Notes under the pieces: generated by a model
Told to the model about the DNA's origin: nothing
Database searches by the model: none
The model's input: only the letters and a program-made list of their open reading frames with translations
Translations under genes and position numbers: made by a program
Shown here: positions 19,389-29,400 of the stretch, one piece after another
Layout: the number at the start of each line of letters is the position of its first letter
Numbering within the stretch: position 1 is the stretch's first letter
Origin: Psychrobacter submarinus
GTDB lineage: Bacteria; Pseudomonadota; Gammaproteobacteria; Pseudomonadales; Moraxellaceae
Assembly: GCF_904846685.1 (NCBI RefSeq)
Contig: NZ_CAJHBQ010000003.1
Span: 62,001 to 126,000 of the forward strand
DNA length: 64,000 nt
Direction: 5' to 3'

Positions 19389-20027
19389 ATGAAGCAGTTA
19401 ATCGGTATATATGGCGCTAGCGGGTTTGGCAAAGAGTTGTTGCCTTTAGCGCGTGAACAGTATCCAGAAGCAAGTATTTGTTTTGTAGATGACGGATCAC
19501 AAGACGAAGAGTTAAATGGTTATAAGATTTATAACTATGAAGCCTATTTAGGCTTAGCTCCTAAAGATAAAGCAGTGGTTATAGCCATTGCAGATAGTAG
19601 AATCCGTGAAATATTAGTAGCTAAATGTAGTAAAGACAATATCGCTGTTTTGTCTGCAAAAGCATCTAATAGCATTGTATTAGATGCAGTCGAAATAGGA
19701 GAAGGTTCAGTACTGTGTCATTTTACTCAACTGACTTCTAATATTAAAATTGGTAAGCAATTTCACGCTAATATTTACAGCTATATCGCTCACGATTGTG
19801 TCATTGGCGACTATGTGACCTTTGCCCCGCGTGTCAGCTGTAACGGCAACATTCATATTCACGACCATGCCTATATCGGCACGGGGGCAGTCATCAACCA
19901 AGGCACACCTGATAAACCCTTGATCATTGGTGAAGGCGCTATCGTTGGGATGGGTGCTGTGGTGACTAAAGACGTACCCGCCGGAGCCGTAGTAGTAGGT
20001 AATCCAGCACGACCTTTGAGTAAATAA
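19389..20027 (+). CDS. PglD-like sugar O/N-acetyltransferase
   Basis: NeuD/PglD family: a small N-terminal Rossmann-like domain (IGIYGASGFGKELLPLA, residues 4-20) followed by a left-handed beta-helix with hexapeptide repeats (IKIGKQFHANIYSYIAHDCVIGDYVTFAP). The catalytic His is likely that in IAHDCVIGD. The C-terminus is GAVVVGNPARPLSK. Length 212. Expected to acetylate the 4-amino group of UDP-4-amino-4,6-dideoxy-GlcNAc, giving a UDP-diacetamido-trideoxyhexose. Its position between the PGT and the aminotransferase fits the pgl order. Confidence 0.88.
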   Translation: MKQLIGIYGASGFGKELLPLAREQYPEASICFVDDGSQDEELNGYKIYNYEAYLGLAPKDKAVVIAIADSRIREILVAKCSKDNIAVLSAKASNSIVLDAVEIGEGSVLCHFTQLTSNIKIGKQFHANIYSYIAHDCVIGDYVTFAPRVSCNGNIHIHDHAYIGTGAVINQGTPDKPLIIGEGAIVGMGAVVTKDVPAGAVVVGNPARPLSK

Positions 20028-20085
20028 TTTGCTAAAACTAGCACACTATAAATCTTATGACTTATTATAAAAAATTGAGAACCTT

Positions 20086-21291
20086 ATGCTAAACACTCCT
20101 TTCTCACCATGGCCCAGCTTTACTCAAGAAGAGGCGAACAAGGTCAGTGCTGTTTTATTGTCTAATAAAGTTAACTACTGGACAGGGCAAGAAGGGCGCG
20201 AGTTTGAAAAAGAATTTGCAGCGTGGGCAGACAGCCAATACGCAGTAGCCGTTGCTAATGGCACACTTGCATTGGATGTGGCATTAAAAGCGTTAGATAT
20301 CGGTGCAGGTGATGAAGTGATTGTCACGCCGCGCACCTTTATTGCCAGTATCTCTTGTGTGGTCAATGCAGGTGCGACGCCTGTATTTGCGGATGTGGAT
20401 GCCGAGACTGGTAATATCTCGCCTGAGACCATCAAAGCGGTACTGACGGACAAAACTAAAGCCATCGTTTGTGTGCATTTGGCTGGTTGGCCGTGCGACA
20501 TGGACGGCATCATGGCGCTAGCAGAGCAGCATGACCTCTATGTGATAGAAGACTGCGCACAGGCTCATGGTGCAACTTATAAGGGTCGTAGCGTGGGTAG
20601 TATTGGGCATATTGGCGCTTGGAGCTTTTGCCAAGACAAGATTATGACTACTGGCGGTGAAGGCGGTATGGTCACCACCAACGACGAGGCACTATGGCGC
20701 AAGATGTGGGCGTATAAGGATCATGGTAAGAGCTACGCTGCGGTTTATGAGACACAACATCCGCCAGGCTATCGTTGGTTGCATGAGAGCTTTGGTACTA
20801 ACTGGCGCATGACTGAGATGCAAGCAGTAATTGGGCGTATCCAGCTACAGCGTATGCAGGATTGGACCGCTAAGCGCACAGCCAATGCCCATGCTATCCT
20901 TGATGCTTGTGAAAAGTGGCAAGATAAAGGCTATTTGTCTGTACCTAGACTAGAGCAAACGCCAGAGTTTGCCGATTGCACCCATGCCTATTACAAACTA
21001 TATGTCTACGTACAGCCAGAGAATTTGCCAGCAGGGTGGTCACGAGATCGGATTATCGCGGAGATTAATGCATTAAAAGTGCCTTGCTTCTCCGGCTCCG
21101 CTTCTGAAGTCTACCGTGAAAAAGCCTTTGATGATACAGGTCTGCGGCCAGCAGCGCCATTACCAATAGCCAAGCAATTAGGTGAGACGAGTCTCATGTT
21201 CTTAGTACATCCAACTTTGACTGAGTCAGAGATTGAACAAACTGTGCAAGCTATCGAACAAGTATTTACCAAAATGGCTGATGCTGTGTAA
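20086..21291 (+). CDS. PglE-like nucleotide-sugar aminotransferase (DegT/DnrJ/EryC1)
   Basis: PLP-dependent aminotransferase of 401 residues. Visible: VANGTLALDVALKALDIGAGDEVIV, the Asp motif VIEDCAQAHGATYKGRSVGSIGHIGAWSF, and the PLP Lys in SFCQDKIMTTGGEGG near residue 185. Predicted to put an amino group at C4 of UDP-4-keto-6-deoxy-GlcNAc from the dehydratase at 6066, with PglD next in the path. GC content is higher than in the transferases before it. Confidence 0.88.
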   Translation: MLNTPFSPWPSFTQEEANKVSAVLLSNKVNYWTGQEGREFEKEFAAWADSQYAVAVANGTLALDVALKALDIGAGDEVIVTPRTFIASISCVVNAGATPVFADVDAETGNISPETIKAVLTDKTKAIVCVHLAGWPCDMDGIMALAEQHDLYVIEDCAQAHGATYKGRSVGSIGHIGAWSFCQDKIMTTGGEGGMVTTNDEALWRKMWAYKDHGKSYAAVYETQHPPGYRWLHESFGTNWRMTEMQAVIGRIQLQRMQDWTAKRTANAHAILDACEKWQDKGYLSVPRLEQTPEFADCTHAYYKLYVYVQPENLPAGWSRDRIIAEINALKVPCFSGSASEVYREKAFDDTGLRPAAPLPIAKQLGETSLMFLVHPTLTESEIEQTVQAIEQVFTKMADAV

Positions 21292-21349
21292 GTATAATCT
21301 GTATTATTAAGCTATTATTTATCAAACCTTGTTATAAAAGCAGACCCTT

Positions 21350-22822
21350 ATGAATAAAAAGTTAATGACGGCATTAACTGCCAGTATTGTATCAATGTCT
21401 TCTATGCTAGCCACAACCGCTACTGCGCAAAACCTCTATATGAATGACTTGCGCTTAAAGGCTGATATCGACTGGCTCAACACTCAAGGCGTCACTCAGA
21501 TCAGTACCAGCACTTGGCCGTTGACGGCTAATGAGATTGAGCGCGGACTATTGGGCGCCCAGTTAACTACGCCTGTGCAGCAGCAAGTCGTGCAGTCTAT
21601 CCAAACCCGTCTTAATAAAGATCGTGAGTCCTTAGTTAAAGCGACTGGCGAGCTCTCTATACAGACCGATCGTCAACAGCTGCCCCAGAGCTTCGGCGAC
21701 GATAAACTCGCCGGACAGCAGCTTAGTGGCTCGGTAGGGTTGAGCGAAGCCAATTGGGAGTTCAATCTGCAAGCTAATGTCAAGAATGATGAGCTCATAG
21801 ATGATGATTCTGACGTCAGCTTTGAAGGCTCTTATCTGGCGGGTATGGCTGCTAACCAATGGCTAGTCGCTGGTAAGATTCCGACTTGGTGGGGTCCTGG
21901 GCATGACGGTAGCCTGATTCGCGGTGATGCTAGTATCCCGGTGACCGGCTTTACTATGCAGCGTGATACGCAAACTGCGCCTGATTATAAGTATTTAAAC
22001 TGGGTCGGACCTTGGCAGTATCAGCTATTTGCTGGGCAATTGGATGATTATGATGCGGTTCCTGACGCTAAGCTATTTGGCGCGCGTCTAACCGCTAGTC
22101 CATTGCCTTGGTTAGAAGTCGGCGCTTCACGTAGTTTTATGTGGGGCGGCGAGGGTCGACCTGAAAGTTTAAGCTCCTTTGGTGATGCCATATTAGGTAC
22201 CAAAGATAATGGTGGTCGTGATGGTGGCGATCCAGCCAACCAATTGGGCGGCTTTGATGCCAAACTCAAGCTCGCCTCACTGATTGATGTTCCGGCTAGC
22301 GTCTACGGTCAGTATATCGGTGAAGATGAAGCGGGCGGCCTACCGGCTAAAAACATGTATCTAGCCGGCGCTGACTATGCTTCATCTGCTTACGGCAAGC
22401 CCTATCAGCTGTATGCTGAATATACCGATACGCGTACCAGCGGTGAGGTCAGAGGCATCTCCTATGACCATATTAACTATACCGATGGTTATTATCAGCA
22501 AGGCTATCCGTTAGGCTATGCGCTTGGCGGTGATGCTGAGAGTGTGGCAGTAGGTGGCCGCTTATGGCTTGATGAGCGTAACTTTATCAATGCCAAACTA
22601 CAACACGCTAAAGTCAATCAGTCAGGAGAGTTAGACTCTCGCACTGGGGAGGCGGATAACCAAGCCTATCCAACAACGGATAAGCTCACCGCTGTCGATG
22701 TTGCATGGGAGTATCAGCTGCAGCCGCTGACCAAAGTTAGCACAAGACTATGGGCAGTAGACTCAGATGTAGAGTCAACCGATGTCGGTGTTGGTGTCGG
22801 TATTGAGCTGGCAACTTATTAA
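21350..22822 (+). CDS. wzi: Wzi-family capsule assembly outer-membrane protein
   Basis: Outer-membrane beta-barrel of the Caps_assemb_Wzi family, which helps hold the polymer at the cell surface. Signal peptide to about residue 26 (..ATTATAQN). The mature part begins LYMNDLRLKADIDWLNTQGV as in the family, contains WWGPGHDGSLIRG, and ends with alternating aromatic beta-strand sequence (GVGVGIELATY). Length 490. It is the last gene of locus 1 and supports a surface-attached capsule. No second wzi accompanies locus 2. Confidence 0.93.
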   Translation: MNKKLMTALTASIVSMSSMLATTATAQNLYMNDLRLKADIDWLNTQGVTQISTSTWPLTANEIERGLLGAQLTTPVQQQVVQSIQTRLNKDRESLVKATGELSIQTDRQQLPQSFGDDKLAGQQLSGSVGLSEANWEFNLQANVKNDELIDDDSDVSFEGSYLAGMAANQWLVAGKIPTWWGPGHDGSLIRGDASIPVTGFTMQRDTQTAPDYKYLNWVGPWQYQLFAGQLDDYDAVPDAKLFGARLTASPLPWLEVGASRSFMWGGEGRPESLSSFGDAILGTKDNGGRDGGDPANQLGGFDAKLKLASLIDVPASVYGQYIGEDEAGGLPAKNMYLAGADYASSAYGKPYQLYAEYTDTRTSGEVRGISYDHINYTDGYYQQGYPLGYALGGDAESVAVGGRLWLDERNFINAKLQHAKVNQSGELDSRTGEADNQAYPTTDKLTAVDVAWEYQLQPLTKVSTRLWAVDSDVESTDVGVGVGIELATY

Positions 22823-22904
22823 ACCAGAGCATTTATAGAACGGAAGCTTTATAAATGTAGACATTGTTTGCTCTAGCTGTTATCTAGTTATCACTAGATA
22901 ACAT

Positions 22905-22943
22905 AAAAAGCGGCCATTGATATCATATCAATGGCCGCTTTTT
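22905..22943 (+). terminator. strong intrinsic terminator at the end of locus 1
   Basis: AAAAAGCGGCCATTGATAT (22905-22923) is perfectly complementary to the segment 22925-22943 with one base between, giving a 19-bp stem whose 3' side is T-rich. Just upstream a second perfect 9-bp hairpin is present (GTTATCTAG 22879-22887, CTAGATAAC 22894-22902). The pair likely insulates locus 2 from locus 1. The GGCCATTGATAT arm is shared with the terminator at 791. Confidence 0.88.
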
Positions 22944-23351
22944 TGTGCCTGACTCTCATTCTATCTCAATGATTATCACGACAGTCAATAATATTCACAA
23001 GCTAAATCCCATACTTACCAGTAGCTTAGTAGTTATTGACTATCTATAAGCCTCTATTTCAACCAAGTATATGACTACCTTCTATAAGCTAAAAACTTAG
23101 CCTAGCTATTTAGCAGTTTTGACTATCCTTACAGACCTCTAAATTAGTAATGAAGTTTTGTTGTATTTTTCAGATAAATACTATATAACTATAAGTAGAT
23201 ATATATATTCAACTATTTATATATAATTGTTTTGTTAAGCGGGTAACAGCAGATTGCTAGAGAGTGACAGATAATGCCATAAACATAGCTGCTCTGAATG
23301 GCAATGAAACTGTTTTAGATTTGGCATAGCTCAGTTAATAAAGGTCTCATT
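22944..23351 (+). promoter_or_regulatory. leader region of locus 2, with imperfect direct repeat
   Basis: 408 bp, AT-rich, with no credible gene. A diverged direct repeat of about 33 bp starts near 23026 (TAGTAGTTATTGACTATC..AGCCTCTATTT) and near 23111 (TAGCAGTTTTGACTATCC..GACCTCTAAATT). A possible promoter is TTGTAT (23161-23166), 17 bases, TATAAC (23184-23189); the match is modest. The final stretch AATAAAGGTCTCATT before the wza ATG nearly matches the one before the first wza. Confidence 0.35.
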
Positions 23352-24425
23352 ATGCGTATTCATCTTTTTCAGCGCTTAACGATAATGTGCTTATTGGTCT
23401 TGGGTACTATATCAGGTTGTACCAGTATTAACTCGGGACTGCAAGTAGGCAGTTTGCCACCTAGCGGTGCTTTTGTAGCAGAAAATGGTATGACCTTTCA
23501 CGTGGAGCCATTGACTATAGCTAATTTGCCAGCCAAACAGGTACCCGTACTCGATAATAATTTATCTCGTTTAATCAAAACCTCAGCGCCAATAAGCTAT
23601 CGGATTAAAGCAGGCGATGTTATGAGTATTGCCCTTACTGACTATCCCAATATCAGTAAATCAACCTCGAGTCTGACCGTAGATCAGCAAGGCTTTATTC
23701 AGTTTCCATTGATAGGCCGTCTTAAAGCAAGCGGTATGAGTGTGCCGCAGTTCACTGCCACATTGCAGAGTCGGTTACAACGCTATCTTAAATACTCAGA
23801 TCCGCAAGTCAAAATGGTTAACTATCTAGGTAGCAAATTCTTTATTGATGGCGAAGTCGCGAAGTCTGGTGAATATCCTATTGCTGATGTACCAGTCACT
23901 TTATACAGTGCTTTGTCTATGGCAGGGGGCGCTACTACCGAAGGTGATTCAAATAATATCGTCTTAAATCGCCGCGGTAAAAACTACAACTTAGGACTAC
24001 AGTCGCTCCGGCAGCTCGGCTTATCCGCCAACCAAGTCTACATACAAAACGGCGACTCCATCCATGTCAATAGTCAAGACCGTAATAGGGTCTATGTATT
24101 GGGCGAGTTTGGCCGCGTGGCACCAGTTGCTGTACCTGAGCAAGGGCTGAGCTTAGCGCAGGTACTAGGTGAGTCGAATGGTCTTAATTCATTCACAGCT
24201 GACGCGGCAAGGGTATACATCGTCCGTGATAATCAACAGTACAACTATACTCATATCTATTATGCCGACATGAAAACCATCACCGGCTTAGCACTAGCTA
24301 ATCGTTTCGAGATGCAAGCCAATGACATTCTCTATGTTGATCCGACAGGTCTAACGCGTTGGAACCGAGTCATCAGTGCTTTATTACCATCGACATCTGC
24401 AATCAACACGCTTTCAGGCTTTTAG
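23352..24425 (+). CDS. wza: Wza-type export lipoprotein (locus 2)
   Basis: Second Wza homologue, 357 residues. Signal peptide with lipobox ISGC, acylated Cys at 23. It has the same Poly_export/SLBB architecture as the protein at 2187, with long identical runs, for example DILYVDPTGLTRWNRVISAL near the C-terminus. The two genes are also similar at the DNA level, which indicates duplication or recombination between loci. It is followed by 201 bp (24426-24626) without a gene at the place where locus 1 carries wzb. Confidence 0.94.
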   Translation: MRIHLFQRLTIMCLLVLGTISGCTSINSGLQVGSLPPSGAFVAENGMTFHVEPLTIANLPAKQVPVLDNNLSRLIKTSAPISYRIKAGDVMSIALTDYPNISKSTSSLTVDQQGFIQFPLIGRLKASGMSVPQFTATLQSRLQRYLKYSDPQVKMVNYLGSKFFIDGEVAKSGEYPIADVPVTLYSALSMAGGATTEGDSNNIVLNRRGKNYNLGLQSLRQLGLSANQVYIQNGDSIHVNSQDRNRVYVLGEFGRVAPVAVPEQGLSLAQVLGESNGLNSFTADAARVYIVRDNQQYNYTHIYYADMKTITGLALANRFEMQANDILYVDPTGLTRWNRVISALLPSTSAINTLSGF

Positions 24426-24626
24426 GTAGAAGAGGGTGAGAAGGGGTAGCCGCGTGAGCTGTAGCAGGGCTGTGGGACGGGCCAACTGACAAAGACAGTA
24501 CCAATCCTTATGAGGTTAATAATACGGTGCGGATAGCAATTAGCAATTAGCAAAGATAAGCGTACCTTGGGCACTCAGCTAACGCACTAAGCTGAACGAC
24601 TAATACTAACTGATGAAGATATAGTT

Positions 24627-26939
24627 ATGAATAATCATTCAAAAGAGTTATCTAGACACAGCGCCCCTAGAGATACGGGTAAAGATAATGAGCTACTAGG
24701 TCTGTTTTTAGTATTATTGCGCGGCTGGAAGCTGATAGCGCTGTTTGCAATATTGGGTCTGCTCATAGGGATGTTATATATCCGCTACGAAAACCCTACT
24801 TATAAATCAGATGCGCTCATTCAGATTGATGAGACCACAACAAACGTATCTGGTCTAGGGTCAAATATAGCCGAGCTGTTGCCACCTGATGATAGTTCAG
24901 TACAGGCACAAATCGAGCTGATTAGATCGCGCATGGTGTTAGAGCCTGTGGTTGAGTTACTACACTTAGATATTAAGTTGAGCGACCCGTCGGTTAGTCA
25001 GCTAGATAGAATATTGAGTAACCATACCAGTGTGCAAATGAATACCGCTGACGGCGTCACCCTTGAGACCGCTGACGGCTTGGTACAAGTAAGCCAATTT
25101 ACAGTGCCCAAAGACCTGTTAGATCAACCTTTTATGTTATCTAGAACGGACACTGGTTTTGTTTTGAGTAACGACAGCGAGCAGTTTAAAGGCAGTCTTA
25201 ATCAAGCATATCGTTTCAAGAGCAATCAGGGCTTTATAGAGATTACCGTTAATGATTTGCCCTCTGGTGATCACCCTATAAACATCACCAAGCAATCGCT
25301 GCAAATCACTACAGACTCGATCAATAGTGCCTTAACCGTAGAAGAAAGAGGCAATCAGACGGGTATTATCGAGCTGTCTTTATCCGGCCTAAATCAAGAG
25401 CAGGCCAGTCTAACCCTAGAGCAAGTCGTACGCTCTTACATTGCTCAGAACCAAACTCGAAGCTCAGAACAAACCATCAAGACTATCGAGTTTATGGAAA
25501 AACAAATTCCAGAGCTAAAACAAAACCTTGAAGCCTCAGAAGCGATATTCAACGATTTTCGTGAAAAATCGGGCACCATCGATGTGGCACAAGAAGCGTC
25601 AATGCTACTCAGTGAAAATGCCGGAATTGATTCACAAATCAGTGAGCTTAAGCTTAGAAAAGCAGAGCTTACCACTTACTACACGAATGAGCATCCGCTA
25701 GTCGTGCAAATAAACGACCAACTAAGAGTGTTGAATGCTAGACAGCAGGAAATCGACAATACGATTAACAGGCTACCAGAAGTACAAAGAGAGTTTTTGA
25801 CGCTATCAGAAGATGTCAGAATTAATCGAGAGATTTATCTAACAATTCTCAAAAACTATGAGCAATTAAAAATCGTTAAAGCAGGCGAAGTGAGTGATGC
25901 TCGTATCATCGATCTACCTATTAACACCAATAGAACCATCACGCCGAAAAAACAGCTTATCATGGTGCTGGCGACTTTATCTGGCGCATTAATAGGTGCT
26001 CTATTGGTCTTTATTATGCATCTGATCAGAAACGTCGTCAAAGACCCTGAGCGTATCGAGTCTAAGACAGGGATACCGGTTATTGCTACCATTCCTCGCT
26101 CTACGCCACTATCTAGGCTTAGCTCGAATAAAAACGCGGCGCCTCGCATGCTTGCTCATATCGATAATAATAGCCTGAGCTATGAAGCCATCAAAAGCCT
26201 GCGAACAAAACTTATCTTAAATACGCCAACAACCGTTCCAGAGAGCCAAAAGGCCAAAGTGTTTTTAATCACTGGTGAAAGCCCAGAAGTTGGTAAGTCG
26301 TTCATCTCCGCTAATTTAGCTGAAATATTCGCTAAACTAAATAAAAGAGTGTTGCTCATAGATGCCGATATGCGTATGGGTGAGCTGCACCATGTCTTTG
26401 GTCTGAGTCAGTATGAGGGTTTGGCAGATTATCTATCTTTTGAGCAAGGGACAGAACCACTCAAGCCTATCACTGATGTCCAGCGTACTGATATGCAAAC
26501 TTCCGATATTCAAACTGCCGATAGGCAAACAACGCAGCCGGCTGCTGATCTGGATATCGATAACGTTATCCATTATAGTGGTATCGAATATATCGACTTG
26601 ATACCGCGCGGCAAGCATCCCAATAATCCGGCCTCGCTCCTGATTAGCGAAAGGTTCGATGCCTTGTTCACCGAACTAAAATCTCGATACGACTATATCA
26701 TTATCGACTCACCCCCAGTATTAGCCGCTTCAGATGCCATGCTACTCGCTCAGTATGCTGATCAAGTACTGATGGTGGCTCGCTATGATAGCTCAATGGA
26801 AAGACAGCTTACGTATGCCGTCAAGCAAATGCAAGAGTCTAATATTCATATAGATGGCATTGTCCTTAACGATGTAAAACAGGGGCTAATGGGCAAGTAT
26901 AGCTATCACTACAGCTATGCCTATGGCAGTAATCGATAA
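24627..26939 (+). CDS. wzc: Wzc-type tyrosine autokinase / co-polymerase (locus 2)
   Basis: 770-residue paralogue of the Wzc at 3811 with the same order of domains: TM1, Wzz region, periplasmic coiled coil, TM2, kinase. Walker A is GESPEVGKSF (from about residue 550), Walker A' VLLIDADMRMG, Walker B YDYIIIDSPP. The tyrosine cluster is at 758, 760, 762, 764 and 766. It carries about 30 extra residues between Walker A' and the IDLIPRGKHPNNPAS segment, made partly of four degenerate pentapeptides (see 26472). With no wzb in this locus, dephosphorylation probably depends on the Wzb at 3306. Confidence 0.94.
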   Translation: MNNHSKELSRHSAPRDTGKDNELLGLFLVLLRGWKLIALFAILGLLIGMLYIRYENPTYKSDALIQIDETTTNVSGLGSNIAELLPPDDSSVQAQIELIRSRMVLEPVVELLHLDIKLSDPSVSQLDRILSNHTSVQMNTADGVTLETADGLVQVSQFTVPKDLLDQPFMLSRTDTGFVLSNDSEQFKGSLNQAYRFKSNQGFIEITVNDLPSGDHPINITKQSLQITTDSINSALTVEERGNQTGIIELSLSGLNQEQASLTLEQVVRSYIAQNQTRSSEQTIKTIEFMEKQIPELKQNLEASEAIFNDFREKSGTIDVAQEASMLLSENAGIDSQISELKLRKAELTTYYTNEHPLVVQINDQLRVLNARQQEIDNTINRLPEVQREFLTLSEDVRINREIYLTILKNYEQLKIVKAGEVSDARIIDLPINTNRTITPKKQLIMVLATLSGALIGALLVFIMHLIRNVVKDPERIESKTGIPVIATIPRSTPLSRLSSNKNAAPRMLAHIDNNSLSYEAIKSLRTKLILNTPTTVPESQKAKVFLITGESPEVGKSFISANLAEIFAKLNKRVLLIDADMRMGELHHVFGLSQYEGLADYLSFEQGTEPLKPITDVQRTDMQTSDIQTADRQTTQPAADLDIDNVIHYSGIEYIDLIPRGKHPNNPASLLISERFDALFTELKSRYDYIIIDSPPVLAASDAMLLAQYADQVLMVARYDSSMERQLTYAVKQMQESNIHIDGIVLNDVKQGLMGKYSYHYSYAYGSNR
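26472..26531 (+). repeat. four 15-bp tandem repeats inside wzc of locus 2
   Basis: Units ACTGATGTCCAGCGT, ACTGATATGCAAACT, TCCGATATTCAAACT and GCCGATAGGCAAACA follow directly. They encode TDVQR-TDMQT-SDIQT-ADRQT, a hydrophilic linker absent from the other Wzc. The unit length keeps frame, so copy number could vary without breaking the kinase. Confidence 0.7.
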
Positions 26940-27021
26940 TACGCGCCAGTGTTGTCACGAGGGTAGTGACCATATAGCTGATTTATCAAACGCTTCAACA
27001 ACGATTAGGTGATAGGACTTT

Positions 27022-28299
27022 ATGAAAAATATAAATAATCTAAAAATTGCTGTTATTGGTTTGGGGTATGTTGGACTACCACTGGCAGTTGAGTTTGGTA
27101 AACAGCACTCAGTAGTAGGTTTCGATATCAACGCTGCGCGTATCGCTGCGCTCAATAGCGGTACGGACCATACGCTAGAAGTTAGCGATGTTGAGTTAGC
27201 GCAAGCGATACATTTACGCTATAGCTCAAATATCAATGAGCTCAAAGACTGTAACTTCTTTATTGTCACTGTGCCTACGCCTATCGATAATTCTAAACAG
27301 CCTGATCTAACGCCACTGATCAAAGCGTCAAAAGCAATCGCTGGCTTACTAAAAAAAGACGATATCGTGGTCTATGAGTCAACGGTTTATCCAGGCGCGA
27401 CAGAAGAGGTATGTATTCCGGTGTTAGAGAAAGTCTCTGGACTCACCTTTAACCAAGATTTCTACGCAGGCTACAGTCCTGAGCGCATCAATCCGGGTGA
27501 CAAAGAGCACCGCGTGACAAATATCTTAAAGGTGACTGCAGGCTCAACCCCTGAAGTCGCCGACTTTATAGATGAGGTTTATAACTTAATCATTACCGCC
27601 GGCACGCATAAAGCAGCAAGTATCAAAGTAGCAGAAGCGGCAAAGGTGATTGAGAACACGCAACGTGATGTGAATATTGCGCTGATTAATGAGCTGGCGG
27701 TTATCTTCAATAAAATGGGTATCGATACCGAAGCCGTATTAAAAGCGGCGGGTACCAAATGGAACTTTTTACCTTTCCGTCCAGGCCTCGTTGGCGGGCA
27801 CTGCATCGGTGTCGATCCTTACTATCTAACGCACAAGGCGCAAGCTATCGGCCATAACCCAGAGATTATATTAGCAGGCCGGCGTCTAAACGATAGCATG
27901 GGTGAGTATGTAGTGACCCAATTAGTTAAAACGATGATAAAAAAGCGTATTCAGGTTGAAGGCGCTAAAGTACTAATCTTAGGCCTAAGCTTTAAAGAAA
28001 ATTGCCCTGATGTGCGCAATACTAAGGTCATTGATATCGTCCATGAACTTGAAGAATACAATATCGAAGTGGATGTCTATGATCCTTGGATAGATAGAGC
28101 AGAAGCTGAGAGTGAATATCAGATTACCCCTGTTGAGCAGCCTATAACTAACGGCTACGATGGTATTATCCTAGCAGTGGCTCATAGTGAGTTCGTTGAT
28201 ATGGGGGCTGAGCACATTAGAAGCTTTGGTAAAGCTGACCATGTGCTCTATGACTTGAAGTATGTCTTTGCAAAAGAAGACACTGATATTCGTCTATAA
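27022..28299 (+). CDS. tviB: UDP-HexNAc 6-dehydrogenase (TviB/WbpO family)
   Basis: Nucleotide-sugar dehydrogenase of 425 residues that oxidises C6 of UDP-GalNAc or UDP-GlcNAc to the uronate. NAD motif [15 protein letters not shown] (about 12-26); [14 protein letters not shown]; catalytic Cys in [16 protein letters not shown] near residue 261. This pattern fits TviB/WbpO better than Ugd. The 4-epimerase 45 bp downstream makes UDP-GalNAcA the likely product. Confidence 0.88.
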   Translation: MKNINNLKIAVIGLGYVGLPLAVEFGKQHSVVGFDINAARIAALNSGTDHTLEVSDVELAQAIHLRYSSNINELKDCNFFIVTVPTPIDNSKQPDLTPLIKASKAIAGLLKKDDIVVYESTVYPGATEEVCIPVLEKVSGLTFNQDFYAGYSPERINPGDKEHRVTNILKVTAGSTPEVADFIDEVYNLIITAGTHKAASIKVAEAAKVIENTQRDVNIALINELAVIFNKMGIDTEAVLKAAGTKWNFLPFRPGLVGGHCIGVDPYYLTHKAQAIGHNPEIILAGRRLNDSMGEYVVTQLVKTMIKKRIQVEGAKVLILGLSFKENCPDVRNTKVIDIVHELEEYNIEVDVYDPWIDRAEAESEYQITPVEQPITNGYDGIILAVAHSEFVDMGAEHIRSFGKADHVLYDLKYVFAKEDTDIRL

Positions 28300-28344
28300 C
28301 GCTATAAGTACATAACCTAAAAAAACATGATAAGAGAAGAGTAT

Positions 28345-29400
28345 ATGACCGCAATAGCGTACGAAAAAGTCAAAGCTTCATTAGTAGCCTCTCCCAAAAC
28401 TTGGCTGATTACTGGGGTAGCGGGGTTCATTGGCTCTAATTTACTAGAAGAGCTATTGTTACTAAATCAAAAAGTAGTAGGCTTAGATAATTTCGCTACT
28501 GGCTTTCAGTATAATCTTGATGAGGTAGAGGGATTAGTCAGTAGCGAGCAATGGCAGAGGTTTAGCTTTATCGAAGGCGATATACGTAAGCTGACGGATT
28601 GTCAGAGCGTCTGCGTAGGTGTTGACTATGTATTGCACCAAGCAGCGCTTGGCTCAGTGCCGCGCTCTATCGCTGATCCGATCAATACTAACGCTACCAA
28701 TATCTCAGGCTTCTTAAATATGCTAGTCGCCGCTCGCGATGCCAAGGTCACAAGTTTTACCTATGCCGCTAGCAGCTCAACCTATGGCGATCATCCAGCA
28801 CTGCCCAAAGTCGAGGACGCTATCGGTAAGCCATTATCGCCTTATGCGGTCACTAAATATGTTAATGAGCTCTATGCGGACGTGTTTGCCAGTACTTACG
28901 GCTTTAAGACAATTGGTCTACGCTATTTTAATATTTTTGGCAAACGCCAAGCGCCTGATGGTGCATATGCCGCGGTGATTCCTAAATGGACAGCAGCGAT
29001 GATCGCAGGTGATAAGGTGTTCATCAATGGTGATGGCGATACCAGTCGCGACTTTAATTTCATTGAAAATGCAGTGCAAGCCAATATTCTGGCCGCAACG
29101 GCGAATGAAGAGGCAAAGAATCAAGTCTATAACGTCGCAGTTGGTGGCCGTACGACGCTGAATACTTTATTCACAGCCTTAAAAGATAATCTTGCTATGA
29201 ACGGAGTAAGCTATCGCCAAGCGCCTGTTTATCGGGACTTTCGCGCAGGCGATGTGCGTCATAGTCAGGCAGATATCAGTAAGATTAAAAATGCCTTGGG
29301 CTATGAGCCGCAGTTTGAGATCGTTGCTGGTATTAAAAAAGCCATGCCTTGGTACGTTGGTTTTTTACAAAACCGCTTAGCGTTGGATAAATTATGTTGA
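28345..29400 (+). CDS. wbpP: UDP-GlcNAc 4-epimerase (WbpP/TviC family)
   Basis: Extended SDR epimerase of about 351 residues. NAD motif [15 protein letters not shown], the Ser in [12 protein letters not shown], and YAVTK as the YxxxK pair. The N-terminal extension before the Rossmann unit ([20 protein letters not shown]) is typical of WbpP/TviC-like enzymes. Start at ATG 28345 with GAGAAGAG upstream; an in-frame ATG at 28327 overlaps that site. It pairs with the dehydrogenase at 27022 for HexNAc-uronate supply. Its end overlaps the next gene by seven bases. Confidence 0.88.
   Translation: MTAIAYEKVKASLVASPKTWLITGVAGFIGSNLLEELLLLNQKVVGLDNFATGFQYNLDEVEGLVSSEQWQRFSFIEGDIRKLTDCQSVCVGVDYVLHQAALGSVPRSIADPINTNATNISGFLNMLVAARDAKVTSFTYAASSSTYGDHPALPKVEDAIGKPLSPYAVTKYVNELYADVFASTYGFKTIGLRYFNIFGKRQAPDGAYAAVIPKWTAAMIAGDKVFINGDGDTSRDFNFIENAVQANILAATANEEAKNQVYNVAVGGRTTLNTLFTALKDNLAMNGVSYRQAPVYRDFRAGDVRHSQADISKIKNALGYEPQFEIVAGIKKAMPWYVGFLQNRLALDKLC

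Noticed and set aside
24440..24470. Sequence resembling an ops/JUMPstart element (GGGGTAGCCGCGTGAGC)
   Set aside because: It only partly fits the GGCGGTAGCGTG core, lies between wza and wzc rather than in a leader, and no second JUMPstart half is seen.
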